From Terana coerulea (Eukaryota > Basidiomycota > Agaricomycetes > Polyporales > Phanerochaetaceae), in assembly GCA_024811115.1 (NCBI GenBank), contig JAKOGH010001043.1, positions 677,319 to 741,318 on the forward strand: DNA of 64,000 nt, read 5' to 3'. Position 1 is the stretch's first letter. Each line of letters starts with the position of its first letter. A program made the position numbers and the translations under genes. Shown here in pieces: positions 12,501 through 25,683 of the stretch. The notes under the pieces are model-generated. The model saw nothing but the letters and a program-made list of their open reading frames with translations, was not told the origin of the DNA and ran no database searches.

Positions 12501-15495
12501 CGGAGACCGTGCGGTACAGCGTTTGGAACCGCAGGGACGCCCAGATACGCGTGCGAAGGGTGTACTCTGGCGCGGAGGTCTTGAAGCCGATGCAGTAGAA
12601 CGGCAAGTCGTCGGCGCGCTTGGCCTTCTCGTTGTTCGGCGAGCTCTGGGTTCCATCGAAGGTGCCGGACTCGTCCGCCAAAATCTTGGTATCCTTCACG
12701 AAGTTGTCCCATTCCACGGGGTGCAGCTGCTTCAAATATTCCAACAACGTAACGCGAGTGTTCTGATCTTGCTCCCTAATGATCTCACGCAGACTGAGCA
12801 AGATTTTCTCGGAGTAGTGGGGTACGAGAACGGTGAAGGTAGGCATGGCATCCACTGGCAAAGGTTCGGGCACCGCGGTCGTAAGCGAAGAAGCGAAGAA
12901 GGAGATACGACGCTCCGCTTCACCACCCTTGGGGAAGAACTTGCCACTGTTGCCGTCGTTCATGGTGAAGAAAGGCGGTGCGCGAAGGGTGCGACTTCCG
13001 TTAGGACCGTCAGTCTGGTGGTACAACAGGCGCTGAACGTGGTCGATGGAAAGCAGATGCTCGCGATACATGGAGATGATGATCGCATTCCAGAGTTGCG
13101 AAACGAGGACCTATGTGGATGTTCATAATGATTCTTATGAATGTGAAGTGCATACGGACCTTTGGCTTGTATTTAACCTCCATCTCCGACGTAGCGAGCA
13201 GCTTCGCAAAGATGCGCTTCGGCAATCTCGTGTACACTTCACTCCAGGGAGTCCAGATAGACAGTCCAAGTGCGAAGGACCGGCCAATGCTGAATACGAC
13301 GACCCAGATGATGTACCAGAGGTACGTGTCCAGGAAGAACAGGACCAGATCCATAACGTACATAATCGCCAACGCGAAGGGAACCTGGTTGCTGCACAGA
13401 ACGCTGCCAAAGATTTTGTCGGTGCAGTTCTGGACCTTGGTGCGAGCCATAACCGCAATGGGGGAACTGAACGAGGATGTCAGGAAGAAATAAGACTCCA
13501 CGAACTTGAAGCCGAAGACGAGGACCCAGAGAAGGATAGATGCGGTGCGTGCCTGTGTGCTGAGGACAGGGTATGAAGCCGTGAAGGTCTGCGAGGCCAT
13601 GTACTTCCTCGCCTTGCCGGCGACACGATCGCCGAACATGCGACCGGAGGGTATCAAACCAAAAGCGAGGGTAGCCACGACCGAAATGAAGAACTGGACG
13701 ATAGCGATGATCAGAGGTATGTTGGACGGCGCTGGTCGGTCATCTACGAGCGCAATGTACACCGTCGGGCCACCAGTGAGAGCAAGGACGATGAGCAGGA
13801 AGATGAGACGCGCGGTGAGATGCGAAGCATTGTTCCAGGTCGTGGGGATATACGAAAACTCGGCAATCGTGGCAGCAATCATAATGAGAGTGGCGACGGC
13901 ACCTCCGAGGGCAGTTGCAGACCAAGTCATTGGAGCGGATGGGAATTGCTTGTTCTTGGGTGCGTACACCTTGGGCGAGTTAAATGCTGTGTAGAACCAG
14001 TATACCGCTATGTGCAGAATCCAGATACGGTTGAAGTTAACGAGGAGATGCGAGATAGACCGTTTCTCGAAGAAAGTCTTGAAGAACACACGGTTCCAAT
14101 CCACGTCTCCAAGTCGCTGCCATCGTTGCGCAGGAGGCAGGTCAATGAGTCGTTGCTGCAGAGTGTAACTCAGCACAGCTTAACAATCACATTGGCGCAG
14201 AACTTACGCCGTTTTTGAACACTATCTTCGCAAGGCCTTCTGGGTACCAAAAAAGCTGATTGATATCGTCATAACCGATGATCTGGTCATGGTCCTTCTC
14301 CTTCCTGACGAACTTGCCCTCCACAACCTCGTAGCCCTGGTCGCGCATGAAGTTGTAGATGGGCTTGACGACCTGGTGAAGGTAGGTGCCCTCTGAGACG
14401 GAATCTACCTTGTTCTGACATTCAGGGCTCCGGTAGTAGTCGTCCGCGCACTTGACGATGAAGCAGAGGCATTCCGGAGTGAAGCGGATGTTGCCCGCTT
14501 CACCCCAGCACAAAAGGTAGAGCGCGACCTGGCGAAGGCGGTCGTACTGGCTCATATTGTTCATGGCGTTGCGCCACCGATTGAGTGCGCTGTCCAGAGA
14601 CTTGGGCTTCGCAGGAGTGCCACCCTTAACACTGCGTAGTCGTTGGAGGCCCGGGTTGTTTGATTGGCCGACGGCGTCGTCCAGGTTCAGCTGAGCAGCA
14701 AAATACCACTTCCGGTAATTGGCATGCTGTCCACCAATGTAGTCCGCGTGGACAGTGAGGAGAGCTTGGTTTGGGGTCATTCGCGATGCTCTTGAGTCGA
14801 GCAGGTGCATGAGGAAGTCAAACTGTTGCCAGAGCTGTGAGTGCTTCGCGGGAAGTGTAAAACGCGAACAGACCCACCTGATTGCGCATAGAGTCTTTCT
14901 GGAACCCGAACTTCTGCTGCAAGTCGAGGAAAATATCCTCTATCTCCTCGGTAGACATAGGGACCTGCCGTTCTGCCGACCACGCTGGGTAGGGCTCCCT
15001 TGAACCGGGAATATCAGAAAAGGGGTTTTGACTGAAGCCAGCGGTGCTGGTGCTCATATGCGAGTTAATAGACTCGGCGTAGTGGTGTTCATAGTCGTTG
15101 ACATCTTCTGCGCTGGCAGCGGCAGCTACAAAAACCGCGCGCATTAGTATCAATGGGGTCTTACGGAACACAAGGGCAATAGGCGCAATATCAACACAGC
15201 TGGTCGACCGTCGCCACGCATTGCGTGTCGCTGTGCGAGGCGGCAGCGGATACTGGCAAACCGACTCCCGCAGAAAAGAACACTCACAATTTGGGGTGTA
15301 TTGCCCAGAACTTCCGTAGTATGCTTGCGGGTCGTTTAGAGGGACAGCGCTGGCATTCCGGCTCGAGTACATGTCGCTCCCAACGGAGTCCATTGAATAT
15401 TGGTGCGAAGGTTGTGAATACGGCGACGGTCCCTGGTCAGAGAACGGATTCCGCCCGCCTTGCTGGCCGTGCGGGGGCTGGCCATAGCCAGACAT
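9564..15495 (-). CDS. FKS1: 1,3-beta-D-glucan synthase catalytic subunit (GT48)
   Basis: This is the plasma-membrane enzyme that polymerises UDP-glucose into cell-wall 1,3-beta-glucan, controlled by Rho1. ATG 15495 begins [10 protein letters not shown], a glycine/proline-rich cytosolic N-terminus, followed by the conserved FKS N-terminal domain (14.8-14.2 kb), a first membrane cluster (14.2-13.1 kb), the large cytoplasmic catalytic domain (13.1-11.5 kb; [51 protein letters not shown]) and the C-terminal membrane cluster (11.4-9.56 kb). The last exons run through [11 protein letters not shown] to the stop at 9564-9566. Total length is near 1,780 residues, normal for the family. One apparent missing base in the G5 run at 10496-10500 shifts the frame after DQNGDQPP and is probably a consensus error. 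About ten short introns. Confidence 0.93.
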
Positions 15496-16172
15496 GGCGA
15501 TAGCGACGGTGGCGGTGGTGGTGGTGGTGGTGTGTCAAGGCGTGAAGATGTGGTGGTCTTCAGTCGAATTCGAGAAGGTAAACCAGACAGTTATTCTCCA
15601 GAGAGCTGCGAAGGAATAAAGAGCGAAAACGACCAGCAACAACTCGTGTTGGGTCTAGTTAGAAGACGAAGGAGGGAAGATTCAGGCAGTGGGGTGGGAG
15701 ACCTCTGTTGTCGACGGATTGGGAGGATGATCAAAGTGGTTCTGCGAGACGGGCACCTGCTCAGCGTCTAATCCCGTGGGAATCTCGTCTCTAAGCGGCG
15801 TTTTCTCTTCTTCGATCCCGAGAGATGTTGAACAGCTCTCGCGTCGTCGGCGGTGCACAGTCAGACTCAGGCTTAGAAAAGCTTAGAAAGCAGCTATAAA
15901 GCTGTGTCAAGTTGTTATCGTCAGCAACACTACGTCTAAGGCAGTGCACAGATTGTCTAACAAGGTCAGGCCCTTCAAGAGAAGCGCCCATGTACTACTG
16001 ACGGATCCCGACCGACTCGGAATTCGGGCTGCGAGAACGTCGAGGCGGGCTTGTTTGGGGCTTGTCGCTATGTGCTCGCTTGTTTCGGACGATGCGTACG
16101 ACGTATGCCGTCGTCGGGCTTGGCGTTCGGGTTTCCATGATGGCACAGTTGGCAACCACAGCCATATCTATA
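15496..16172. other. FKS1 upstream region with a GGT microsatellite
   Basis: This is the leader and promoter of FKS1 plus the 3' flank of the next minus-strand gene. It starts with an interrupted (GGT)n run at about 15511-15532, which would read as (ACC)n in the FKS1 5' leader. No other gene is supported. Confidence 0.5.
15511..15532. repeat. Short GGT/ACC microsatellite
   Basis: About six to seven near-perfect GGT units lie 16-37 bp upstream of the FKS1 start codon, so they are probably inside its transcribed leader. Confidence 0.7.
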
Positions 16173-17094
16173 TCACCTCGAACACAGCAACGGACGAGTG
16201 ATCCTCACAAACCTGTAGAATTCTGGGGATGGTAAGTTGGTAACCTTTGGTAGGTACATGTTGATGTTGATATTAGTGCAGAGTCCTATCGATACAAACA
16301 GTGAAAGCCCCAAATGTCCAAAGAAAAACAACCGTATATCATCGTCGAGTGGTCTCACGCACCCCTGCCCGTTCCCACTCCATGCCCATGTGTTTCTGGA
16401 GGTGAATTCGACCAAGGAACCGTGAATCTCGCCGTCAAGCATCTGACGTACTCCCATTCCTCCAACTGATGTCCTGACTCAGGTATTGGTGGCCGAGCCG
16501 CATAGTGCCATTGGCCCTTTCGGAAGAGGATTACGCTGTCGGAAACCGGTATCAAGGTCTTCGACTCGAGGTGCAACAGGGAGGGATTCCGCGTCGTGGG
16601 TGCGAGCTGACAGAAGATCAGCAAGCAATCATACGTCAGGGGGTCGTTCGATCCAGTGTAACGTAACCGAAGGTTATTTGCCGTTGCACCTTCCGCTGCG
16701 TCATGCATGGCTTGCGCCCACGGGTCAAAGTCGACTTCCTGCGGACATTTGGTTAGCGTTTTTGGAATGGTACAAATGCGCAGCGAGCTAACCTTGAGGT
16801 TCTTTTCTATAAATGCCTTCAACGTGAGCCCAGCGTTCCACGCTCCGAACCGTCTTTTAGCCTCCTCCCAATGGGCTTCAAATATTTTCCGAGCATCGCG
16901 GGCCATAAATCGTCGTACCGCAGCCTCTATGACAGGGCTGGGTGGGGAGTGGTTCTCTTGAACAAAGGAGGCGGCGCAGGCTCGGCATGGCCTTGTACAG
17001 TATGTGCAAGTCGGGGAGCAGAAGCTGAAAGGAAATTTCAGCGAAACACCGTGGCGAAAGGACGAATGAACTCACAACTTGAGGCGGTAGCCAT
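16173..17094 (-). CDS. Hypothetical protein, ends uncertain
   Basis: A candidate start lies at 17094 (MATAS), followed by an intron and a body containing ARDARKIFEAHWEEAKRRFG. A 54-bp GT-AG intron near 16793-16740 joins on to DPWAQAMHDAAEG and the stretch ending PIPESGHQLEEWEYV. Near 16443-16450 one missing base would move the frame to QMLDGEIHGSLVEF...RNTWAWSGNG...RPLDDDI, which looks like real protein, and the stop would then be at 16173. The first splice is ambiguous: the alternative reading of exon 2 is cysteine-rich. I recognise no domain, signal peptide or membrane helix. The strand and central part are fairly secure; both ends are not. Confidence 0.4.
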
Positions 17095-17499
17095 GAGGTA
17101 TACTTGTCAAATAGTGGATTAACGGAGGGTAGCGCGTAGTGTATTATCGTGGGCGATGGAAGAGGTGTGAGAGACGGCCACCTCTGAAATTGCGAATTCC
17201 CGTAGCAAGAAATGGAATATTGAGCGGCTGTAAAGCCTAGATTTCGTCCCAGGCCCTGAATGCTTTTCGTAGAAAGTGGTCCAAAGTGGTCCAAGTCTAA
17301 CCAAACATAGGACGATTTATGCAAAAAGGCTCCGAGCGAGCATAGACACGTGAGCGCGGTTGGACGCGCCCATTTGCTGGTTGGCGGCGCTGCAGCTGGT
17401 TCTTGGCCATCCGAGTCTCCCTTCCGCCACAAGCATGACAATTCCGTAAAATACGCACACATATTTTGCGAGTCATGTATTTGAGGATTGCCTCCAAAG

Positions 17500-19697
17500 A
17501 TGAGCAGACCTATCACCCTCTGGAAGCCGAGACGATCTGAGTCCTCAGACGAGGGAGGAGTCGCTATTTCGTCGTATGCGTACCCGCGGACCGTCCCAGC
17601 TCCATACGAGACTGAAGGCTTCTCAACATCGCAAGGCAGACTATGCTACGTACCGTCGTTGCAGTCCCTGTGTATCAAGACTCTCTCCCAATATTCCAAC
17701 CAGCTCCACGCCCTCGGCCACCAACGAATTCTATACCATCCCCCAGAAAGTTTGGGCGACCATGATATCCTGCGCGAGCTCATTCCTGCTTACAGCAGTG
17801 ACCCGCCAACGGCCGAGAAGGACTTGTTGAAGACCGTTGACCCTCGTCTCTGGGTGACTCTCGTACAAATGTACACTGGTCTTCCTGGCGTATTCCGGAC
17901 GTACAACATACCGTTAGCGGACGTACACCTCCCTATCCTTCAAGAGATCCCCGCAACCGCACACTTCGCTATGATGACCATACTACAACTGCGCTCTTGC
18001 CGCGAGCTCACGGATGACACAATTGTGGAATTAGGGCAACTACACGGCCTTGCAGCCTTGGACATCGGTGCTACCAACATCACCTCGTACGGTATCAGAA
18101 AGCTCTCCAAGACTCTCAACAAGAGGGCCGGCAGCGAGGTCGGCTTCCGCGCTCTTTCAGGCCCTTGGGGACTACGGGTTCTGTATCTACACGACTGTAG
18201 CAGAGTCAATGATACTGTCATGCCGTGGCTTCCGTCCTTCCCTTTACTCAGCATAATTGGTATGGCTCATTGTGTTTATTCAGGTGCTACTTGTGTCAGA
18301 GCTGATTGAGGTTCCCTCAGATTTACGTGGCACAAGCTGTTCTCTAAAAGTATTACAAGATACCCCCTTCCACATTGCCATGGATAATAGACTGTACCAT
18401 CCCAACACTCTTAGCGACTCTCTGCGGGCACTGGACTCCTACCACCCGCCTCATGATGCCTCCACACACTCGCACTTAGACCCGTTCTACCTTAATATCA
18501 AATCGCTGGGGTACCAACCTGGTTCCCGTATCGACTCTCTTGCCGTGGTCCGGAACAAACTGGCGGTAATTCCAAACCTCCATCCTGTTCCTCCACAGAA
18601 CCGCCTGCCGCTCGGGGAAGGAGAAATTCACCCTATCCGTGGGATGCATGATGAAGTGGTTGCCGAGGAAGCTCGTCGGGATGCTTCTCGCGCAGCAGCT
18701 GAAACTTTCTATTCCCATACACCTCAACGACGGCTGGATTTTCCTACCTTCAGTGAGTTCCTCGAGAGCCTGTCGAGAACCGATGTTCTAATCACACTGT
18801 GGATCTCGTCCTTCAGGCCGGCAAACCAGAGAATTCCATGCTTTCGGACAGGTTGAGAAGGGTGCGCGCAAAACAGATGCGCTCAGACTCTTCCGTACAC
18901 CACCGCCGTGCAGTATACTGGAGGACTTGCAGAAGGAGGCACATGCAATTTCATCGTCACATACGGGCTCAGGTAAACGGCCGAAGAGCGAGCTTGACGA
19001 TCGACCAATGTCTACGCCTACCGTTGCCGACAGCGGCCCGGCGCAACAAGCTGTCAAGGCCATGTTTGGCATGGTGGAGCGACGGATGGGAGCGTCGATG
19101 ATGTCGAGCAAGACCAACCTATACGATGGTCATCACGAACCCAGGCGAGTCAATCCGTTTTCCAGGCAGATGATTAAGAGCAGTTTCACCGAGGCTGAGA
19201 AGACGACGCCCATCTCTTCACCGAGCTCTGCACGGAAGAAACACAAAACCGCAAGCGACGTACCCATTGTGTATGATCAACCGGCTGCAGGGGTGCCCAA
19301 GTCTAATTTCGCTATTCCCCCGCCGACAACAAAGCCACTCAAGCCAGCGTCCTCGCTGCCTATACCTGTTCCTCCTCCATCCGCAAAGCTACGAAAATCT
19401 GATCCTACGCCGCGCAACACTTCGTCGTCGAAGCCTGTAATGAAGAAACCTGCGCAGGCCAAACTCCCGCAGTTTTCAGGCAGTGCGTCCGGCTCAAGTC
19501 CCAGTAGCTCTGGGGCAGGCTTTCGACCTGGCTTGCCCGGGTCCGCTACCTCATCCAGCAAGAAGGCCAAAGGCGATGACGATGGGTCAGACCGGGGTTC
19601 CGCAAACGGTCATGTGCAACAGAAGGCAGTGAAGAGCAAGCGGAAGAGTACGGGCTCGAATGCGTCATTTGACTGGAAACAGTGGGGGAGCTGGTAG
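17500..19697 (+). CDS. Leucine-rich-repeat-like protein with disordered basic C-terminus
   Basis: ATG 17500 opens MSRPITLWKPRRSESSDEGG. Residues about 150-250 contain LRR/F-box-associated style repeats (MMTILQLRSCRELTDDTIVELGQL, LAALDIGATNITSYGIRKL, LRVLYLHDCSRVNDTVMPWL). After one intron near 18260-18310 the protein continues through a helical region to a long Ser/Pro/Lys-rich disordered tail with several basic nuclear-localisation-like clusters (ARKKHK, KSKRKS) and ends in FDWKQWGSW. Two single missing bases appear, near 18789 and in the A4 run at 18870-18873; correcting either restores continuous sense. This resembles fungal hypothetical LRR proteins that may recruit substrates, but no F-box is visible. 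Function unknown. Confidence 0.65.
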
Positions 19698-20387
19698 AGG
19701 TTCGCCCGTGGATCTTACCCTATTGCTAGCCTGAATATCATATGTCTCACTGTGTCTAGTAGGGATCTGCTCCATCTTCACTGGTTTACTTGTTTCATTG
19801 CCAGAATGTGTTGGTGGAGATCCTGTAGTACGCTACTCACGCGCGATGAGATCGCGAGCCTGGTCAGTGTTCAACTGGTGCCGCTTGGTAGCATCTTTGT
19901 TATCAGCTGCCTGTAGCTCATCAAATTTCTGTAGCTCACATGTCCAGACTCATCTGAGCAGCAGCAGGATCGTGGAGGTCATCCAGAGTTATATTACGCC
20001 GGAGTAGTGGTAGCCGTGTGTTGGAGAAGCAGGGCAATGCCGTTGTGCATTGGGGTGTAAATCATTGAGCTTGTCTAGGAGTAACTGAGCGTATATTCTT
20101 ATGTCATTGTCAGCCTCCTAACCTATTATCCTCAAGTTTGTGCCGTCAGGTCAAACTCGGAGAGCTTCCAAGTTCGTTAGTGTGCCTTGCGAGGGACCCA
20201 CAAGTTCGCGTTGATCCGAAGGCACGTGAGAACGCTACCTCGATCAATGTTCGCGCGCGTCAGTGGATCGCGTGTGTATATTTCTTGCACCACGCACACT
20301 TTCATCACTTTATATCTTCCTCTGCAACACCACCACATCCCCGTTTATTGCATCGCCTCCACATTACCATCCTACCCCCAGACTTTC

Positions 20388-22054
20388 ATGAGGCCTTCTC
20401 TTGTCACGCCTATTCTATCGCAAACCCGTCGCACAAAAGCCGTAAAACCAGCACACCTCGGGTCTCCACCATGGCACGCGCGGACTATGTCGTCAGCTTT
20501 GCCTCGCCCATACCGCTTTCATGTGGGTGCGAGCTGGGCAGGGAAACCGCAACACCCACGGCAGCGAAAAATATTAACAAAACCGTTCGCAAGCGATAGC
20601 GAGATCGGTCGTTGGAGAGATCATGTCCTCTCCAGGCCCAACGGAGGAAATGGGACGCACATAGGCGAAGATTTCTTCTACATTCAAGAGGTACGTGGGA
20701 TTTAAGCGTAATGGAATGTACGAAGCACTAACTTGTCAATTAGATGCGCAGCCAGTCGGTAGATGTCCCTCTTCGTTCTCTGCGCGCACGTTTTCTTATC
20801 CGTCCTGGCTCATACTGGCCTCTTTGCAGGGTATATCTCTAGGCATCGCAGACGGGGTGGGCGGCTGGACCGACTCAGGCGTTGACCCATCCCTATTCTC
20901 GCAAGCTCTGATGTACCACGCACACCGCTATGCAAAGCTCGGGCTGGGCAGGCGAACCAGAGATTGACCCGACACAGGACTATGAGGAGCGGCAGCAAGT
21001 CGAAGGCTGGGAATTAGCTCCGAAAGAGTGCTTGGAACTTGCACATGGAGGAGTGTTGAGAGAGCGCGATATTTTGGCTGGTGAGTGGGAGTCGTGAATA
21101 TACTCACAGCTGGCTAATTGAGTCGTTAGGGTTCAAGTACGGCGTGTGTTGTAAACATCAATGCATCCTCCGCGCTGTTGCGTGCCGCAAAGTATGTCTT
21201 CAATATCAATTTCTCTATACTGTTATATTCAATTAGGTTCTTAGCCTGGGAGACAGTGGGTTCTGCATCATGCGCTCTGGTTCTATCACACACTTCCAGC
21301 AGCCGCAGACACATTTCTTTAACTGCCCAAAGTATGTTTCGCGTGAATAACCAATGATAGACTGGACTGAACTTATGTCTCAGACAGCTAGCCAAGCTCC
21401 CGGTGTCGCGGCGGATGAGGGGCGGAGCGTGCACTGACCCAGCTAGTGACGCCGACGACTTCTCGACTACCTTAAGAGATGGCGATCTCGTGATATTATT
21501 TGTCAGTAACTACTTCGGCTCTTGTACATTCTCTTACTGACCAAGTGTACCGCATAAGACTGACGGGTTGTCAGACAATGTCTTCCCTGCAGAGATGATA
21601 TCGATCTGCACGCTAGTTGCACGGCAGTACGCACATGCTCCGCTATCCGTAACACAAGGCTTCCACATCAGGCGAAGCGCAAGGACAGGTGAGTCCAGAC
21701 TCTGTGTTGTCCGCATGTAAGAACACAACGCTCATGTGGACGTCGTTAGAAATCTAAGTTCATCCGGGATGAGGAGGACGCGCAAGTGCAGACCATGGCT
21801 GAACGCATCGTGGACTATGCACAACTGTGCATGAACAACAAGACGCGAGTTAGTCCATTCGAGAGAGCTGCTGCTCGAGAGGGGATGTATTTCCGTGGAG
21901 GGGTATGTGCATCTATCTTCTGCAACCATATGTTGAACTAACATCCCGTTCCATAGAAAGTCGATGAGTAAGTTGCGACCATGATTTATTGTCCTGATAC
22001 TGATAGCTCTACAGCGTTACAGTAATCGTCGCTCTCATTCGTGAGACACAATGA
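20388..22054 (+). CDS. PTC7: PP2C-family protein phosphatase, Ptc7-like
   Basis: This is a Mn/Mg-dependent Ser/Thr phosphatase. In yeast the Ptc7 member is mitochondrial and dephosphorylates coenzyme Q biosynthesis factors. The N-terminus is rich in Arg/Ser without acidic residues (MRPSLVTPILSQTRRTKAV), fitting mitochondrial import. PP2C motifs appear in order: GEDFFYI, IADGVGGW, GSSTACV, LGDSGFCIMRSG, FTDGLSDNVFP and DDVTVIVALI before the stop at 22052-22054. Aspartates of DGVGGW, TDG and DD are the expected metal ligands. Seven or so short introns. One extra base in the G3 run at 20941-20943 appears to break the frame after RYAKLG, probably a consensus error. Convergent with DPP3. Confidence 0.9.
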
Positions 22055-22412
22055 GAGAACCCCAGAAGGGCTCTGTCCTAAGTTACGCTTGACGATCTTG
22101 GCTGAAGAGTACGTCGCTCTTACAAGCTCTATTCTACCCGCATGAGTGCTGATAACTCTTCTTCAGCATCCAGTGTGTCACGGCAAGCCGCCTTTATTCT
22201 ACAGTATATAATGGCCATAAGCACAGCGCACTATCTCATCGAGTTTGCTTATACGAATATACCCCAAGTACTCATTAACCTATGGATGCTTACCTCTATC
22301 ACATATGCTCTCGACACATCAATGACATTGCTGTCACAAATAGATATCTTGAATGTGCCTTTCGTATTGTACATTATCCCCGCGATAACCGCGTAAAGTG
22401 GTATAGAGTATT

Positions 22413-25362
22413 TTAGATGTTGCGCTCGATGAAGCTTTCGATGACGCCCTCAGGGGTCGACGGGTATTCCTTGAGAACGACTTCGCCGTTCTCGATGAAG
22501 GTATTTGGCTGGACAAAGACCTTGCGGGGCTGCAGAGACACTCCAATCAGCATTATGTCCAAGGGCTGTACTTAGCATGACTACGACGAACCTGCTTCTT
22601 CTTCAGGACGATGTTCCTGATTTCGCCGTCCCAGCCGGGCAGCGGCGTCGTGAGCTCTGTGTAGAACTGGCGCGCGCCGGCGCCGTCTGCAGTGCTTTTG
22701 CGCACCTGCAGCTCAATGAGCAGCTTGCCCACCGCCTCCCGGCCGCGCTTCAAGACGGCGTCGCGGTCTACTCGGACGTAGATATTCTCGAGGGTGCCGT
22801 CCGCCGCCCGGACCTCTTCGAGACGAGCGATGCCGAACTTGATGAGATGTTGAGTAATACCGAGGCTGCGCGCAGGACGTCAGTGAGCAATATGGTCGGG
22901 CTAGGCTGAGATGGAACAGACTTACCGAGCCTGCATATGTGCCTGTCCGTGCTTCTTAGTGGCCGGGTCGTAGAACTCAAGAGCCTTCAGGCCTGCTCGT
23001 GCCATGAGCAGGAAGGTGATGTACTGGATCTCTTCTATCTCGTCCTGAGCCTCGTACTACATAATGATTGCCGCGGTTAAAGCCTGAATTCCCGTGAGAA
23101 GACAATGTCAGCAAACCTTGAAGATCTTGAGAATGTCCAAGTCGCCGACGAGGTACAGTGCAACGGTCTCGGCACGGCACTCCTCCATGGACGAGGAGAC
23201 CTCGCCGAGAACGGAGTCCGGCGTCTGGCCGGCCTTGTACCAAGACGTGCTAATAAGGTAATGAGACATGCGGCGGTGTCTAAAACTGGGGGTAACTCAC
23301 ATCTTCTTGCCAGTAAGGGGACTGATGATCTGCATTATATCGCTCAGCAAACAAGTACGAGGAATCTTATGGAGCCTTAGCAATGAAAGTGCACCTTCTC
23401 AGGATCGAAGTTCTTCTTGCCGTCCGCAAACTCCTGGAAAAGCTTTCCGGTTCCGTGGCCAAGAAGTTCATGGTTTGCAACCTGCAACTCGAACGCTCTG
23501 CCATCCCATTTGTTGTAAAGCTCAACATCGTCAGGGTGTATGAAAGTGAGCTCTTCATCTGTCGCATGGTTGGTTGAGTGTCTGCAGCTCAGCATTGCCG
23601 ATAAGTTGAAGAAAAGGCTTACTCGGAGCTTTAGCAGCGAGAATGTTCTAACAGATAACCCAATTTCAGAGATATTGGCTTCCGCAGGCTGACAACCACT
23701 TACGGCAAGCGAGACGTTCTTGAAACCAGTCGACTCTCTCACTTCATAGTAGTTCTTGGTTTAAAGCTTAGCCCGTTTCTCAACGCAGATAACTGACCAA
23801 AAACGCACCGGGATCTAAACGGAGGTTAGCATCATAAGTCAACACTGAGATATTTCGCGAACATACGTTAATGCCCGCGGGGATACCTCCCGTCGCAAAG
23901 GTTACGACCTCCAACGCTGTGAAGTCCGGCTTCTTGAAGACATCAACCTCAAAGTCCTTACCCCAAGGCAGGACTTTGATCAGATCTGGTGCGCTGTTGA
24001 CTAGGACCTCGTACTTCGCACTAAGGGCCTTGTCGACGATCGCGGTGAAGCCTTCCCACTCGGCGCGTCCGCCGTACGGGTCAACATACGTCTCGATGAA
24101 GCCAATATAGCTCTCGACGACGGGACCGATATCTTTCACCCATTCCGTGGAAGCGACCTTGTGATCTGGAATCGAGCCGGTTTCGAAGCTATACGGCAAA
24201 CTGTAGGTGTGTACCATCGGCAAGTGGAGAGGTAAGTACGCACGACTTGGCATAGCCATCCAACATCTTCTCCTTGGTGCTCGTTGGCGGCAAATTCCTT
24301 AGCCTGACGAAATTATGCTCAGACGGTTACTGGACATGAAAATCTCGCCAGCGTACCTTCCTGAGAGCAGTGGCAGCCTTGGACAATGCATCTGAGAAGT
24401 CGCCATATTGGATAGTGAGTTTGCCCTTGCTGTTCCCAACCTCGATGTCATGTGTTGACGAAGATTGGGCGTCGGCTGATGCGACAAGAAGGGTGTATTC
24501 TGTCTCGCTGTCCTTCTTGACACTGTATATGCGTTAGTTCCGGGCTCGCATACATATTTGACGATACATACCGGGTGTTGAGGACATCTACTCCAAGCTT
24601 CTCTGCCGCTGCCTGGACAGACGCTACTTCGACATCCGTAATGGAGTCACCGAGGTAGTAGTTCGAAACATGGCCTTCCTGGCGCTTGCCGATGTAGTTG
24701 CTAGACTCCGGGAGTACTTGGTAGATGTGGTCTTTCAGCTAATAAGGGACACGGAGTGCCCATCAATGAAATGTATGTCGATAGAAGTAAAATGGTAAAC
24801 ATACGCCAGCCCAAAGCTCGAGAGTCTGCTTCGCGTTAGCTGATTGTTTTACCACAGCAGCGAAGCTATCTTCGGGAAGGCGAGGAACAATTTTTGTGAA
24901 TCCAAAGCTCTTGAAGTTCGCCAAGTTGCTGAGAACCTACATAATCGCAGTGTCAGCGAATTGATTAGTATAAAGTTCTGCATCGAAGTGAACTCACTTG
25001 AGTGGAATATTGCAACAGGTCATTCCAGTCCTGGTCGGACACGCCGGACGCTTGCTTCAGTTTGGTGAGATCTGCGATCTTCCCATTGTCGCTGAACGTC
25101 AGGATGAGCAGATCGTAGAGCTGCTGTGCCTGAGGAGTTGTCTGGCCCTGGATAATACGTGCGCCAGCCCATGAAGCTTGGCCGATGTAGTGCGCATACT
25201 TCTTCTCCTTCGAGCTGAGTTACTGGAATTAGACGACGTAAAAGCGGTCTTCGTTGGCAGCGCATACCTGAGCTGAGCAAACGACTTTGCTACGCTCAAG
25301 CTACAGACGGGTGCTTCGCGGTCAGCGAGGAACCGTTCCGCTGCAAGGCTTGCCGACGCCAT
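22413..25362 (-). CDS. DPP3: Dipeptidyl peptidase III (M49 metallopeptidase)
   Basis: This is a zinc aminopeptidase releasing dipeptides from the N-termini of oligopeptides, mainly cytosolic. The family-defining motif [10 protein letters not shown] (a HEXXGH zinc site) is encoded near 23450, and EECRAE, with the third zinc ligand, near 23185. The N-terminal domain ([27 protein letters not shown]) and the C-terminus ending IESFIERNI fit. About 720 residues and roughly ten short introns. Start MASAS at 25362 matches the usual cytosolic start. Two in-frame ATGs at 25476 and 25467 would add a basic N-terminal extension that looks like a mitochondrial presequence. It is divergent from the FHIP gene, with 321 bp between starts. 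Confidence 0.93.
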
Positions 25363-25683
25363 TGTCCTAAGGTGAAGTAGTTTTGTAGGCTGTACAGAAG
25401 AGAGGCGGTGGTGGTAGGAATTCAAGGTCGAGTAGAGATGCCTGGACGCATCTCGATATCGATGCATGGCCAGCATGCCACCGTGTGCGTCCGTGACCAC
25501 CCCGGCAGGTGATTCGGATGCAAGCTCGCGTCACAGCGCCAGGCAAAGCTATGTGAAGGCGTTAGCGCCCATTCACCGCATGGCGCTTGCACATTTGGGA
25601 TCTCAGATCGTTGCGGTCACGGTGACCGTGCTTGGCTCTGGACTTTGACTTGCTCTTGCTTGATACCCTCCAGTCCTCCTGGG

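Noticed and set aside
11446..13128. Plus-strand frames of 198 and 282 codons inside FKS1
   Set aside because: They lie antisense to the conserved catalytic domain of glucan synthase and show no family similarity.
22142..22396. 84-codon hydrophobic frame between PTC7 and DPP3
   Set aside because: It lies in a short convergent 3' flank and has no promoter space; probably untranslated sequence.
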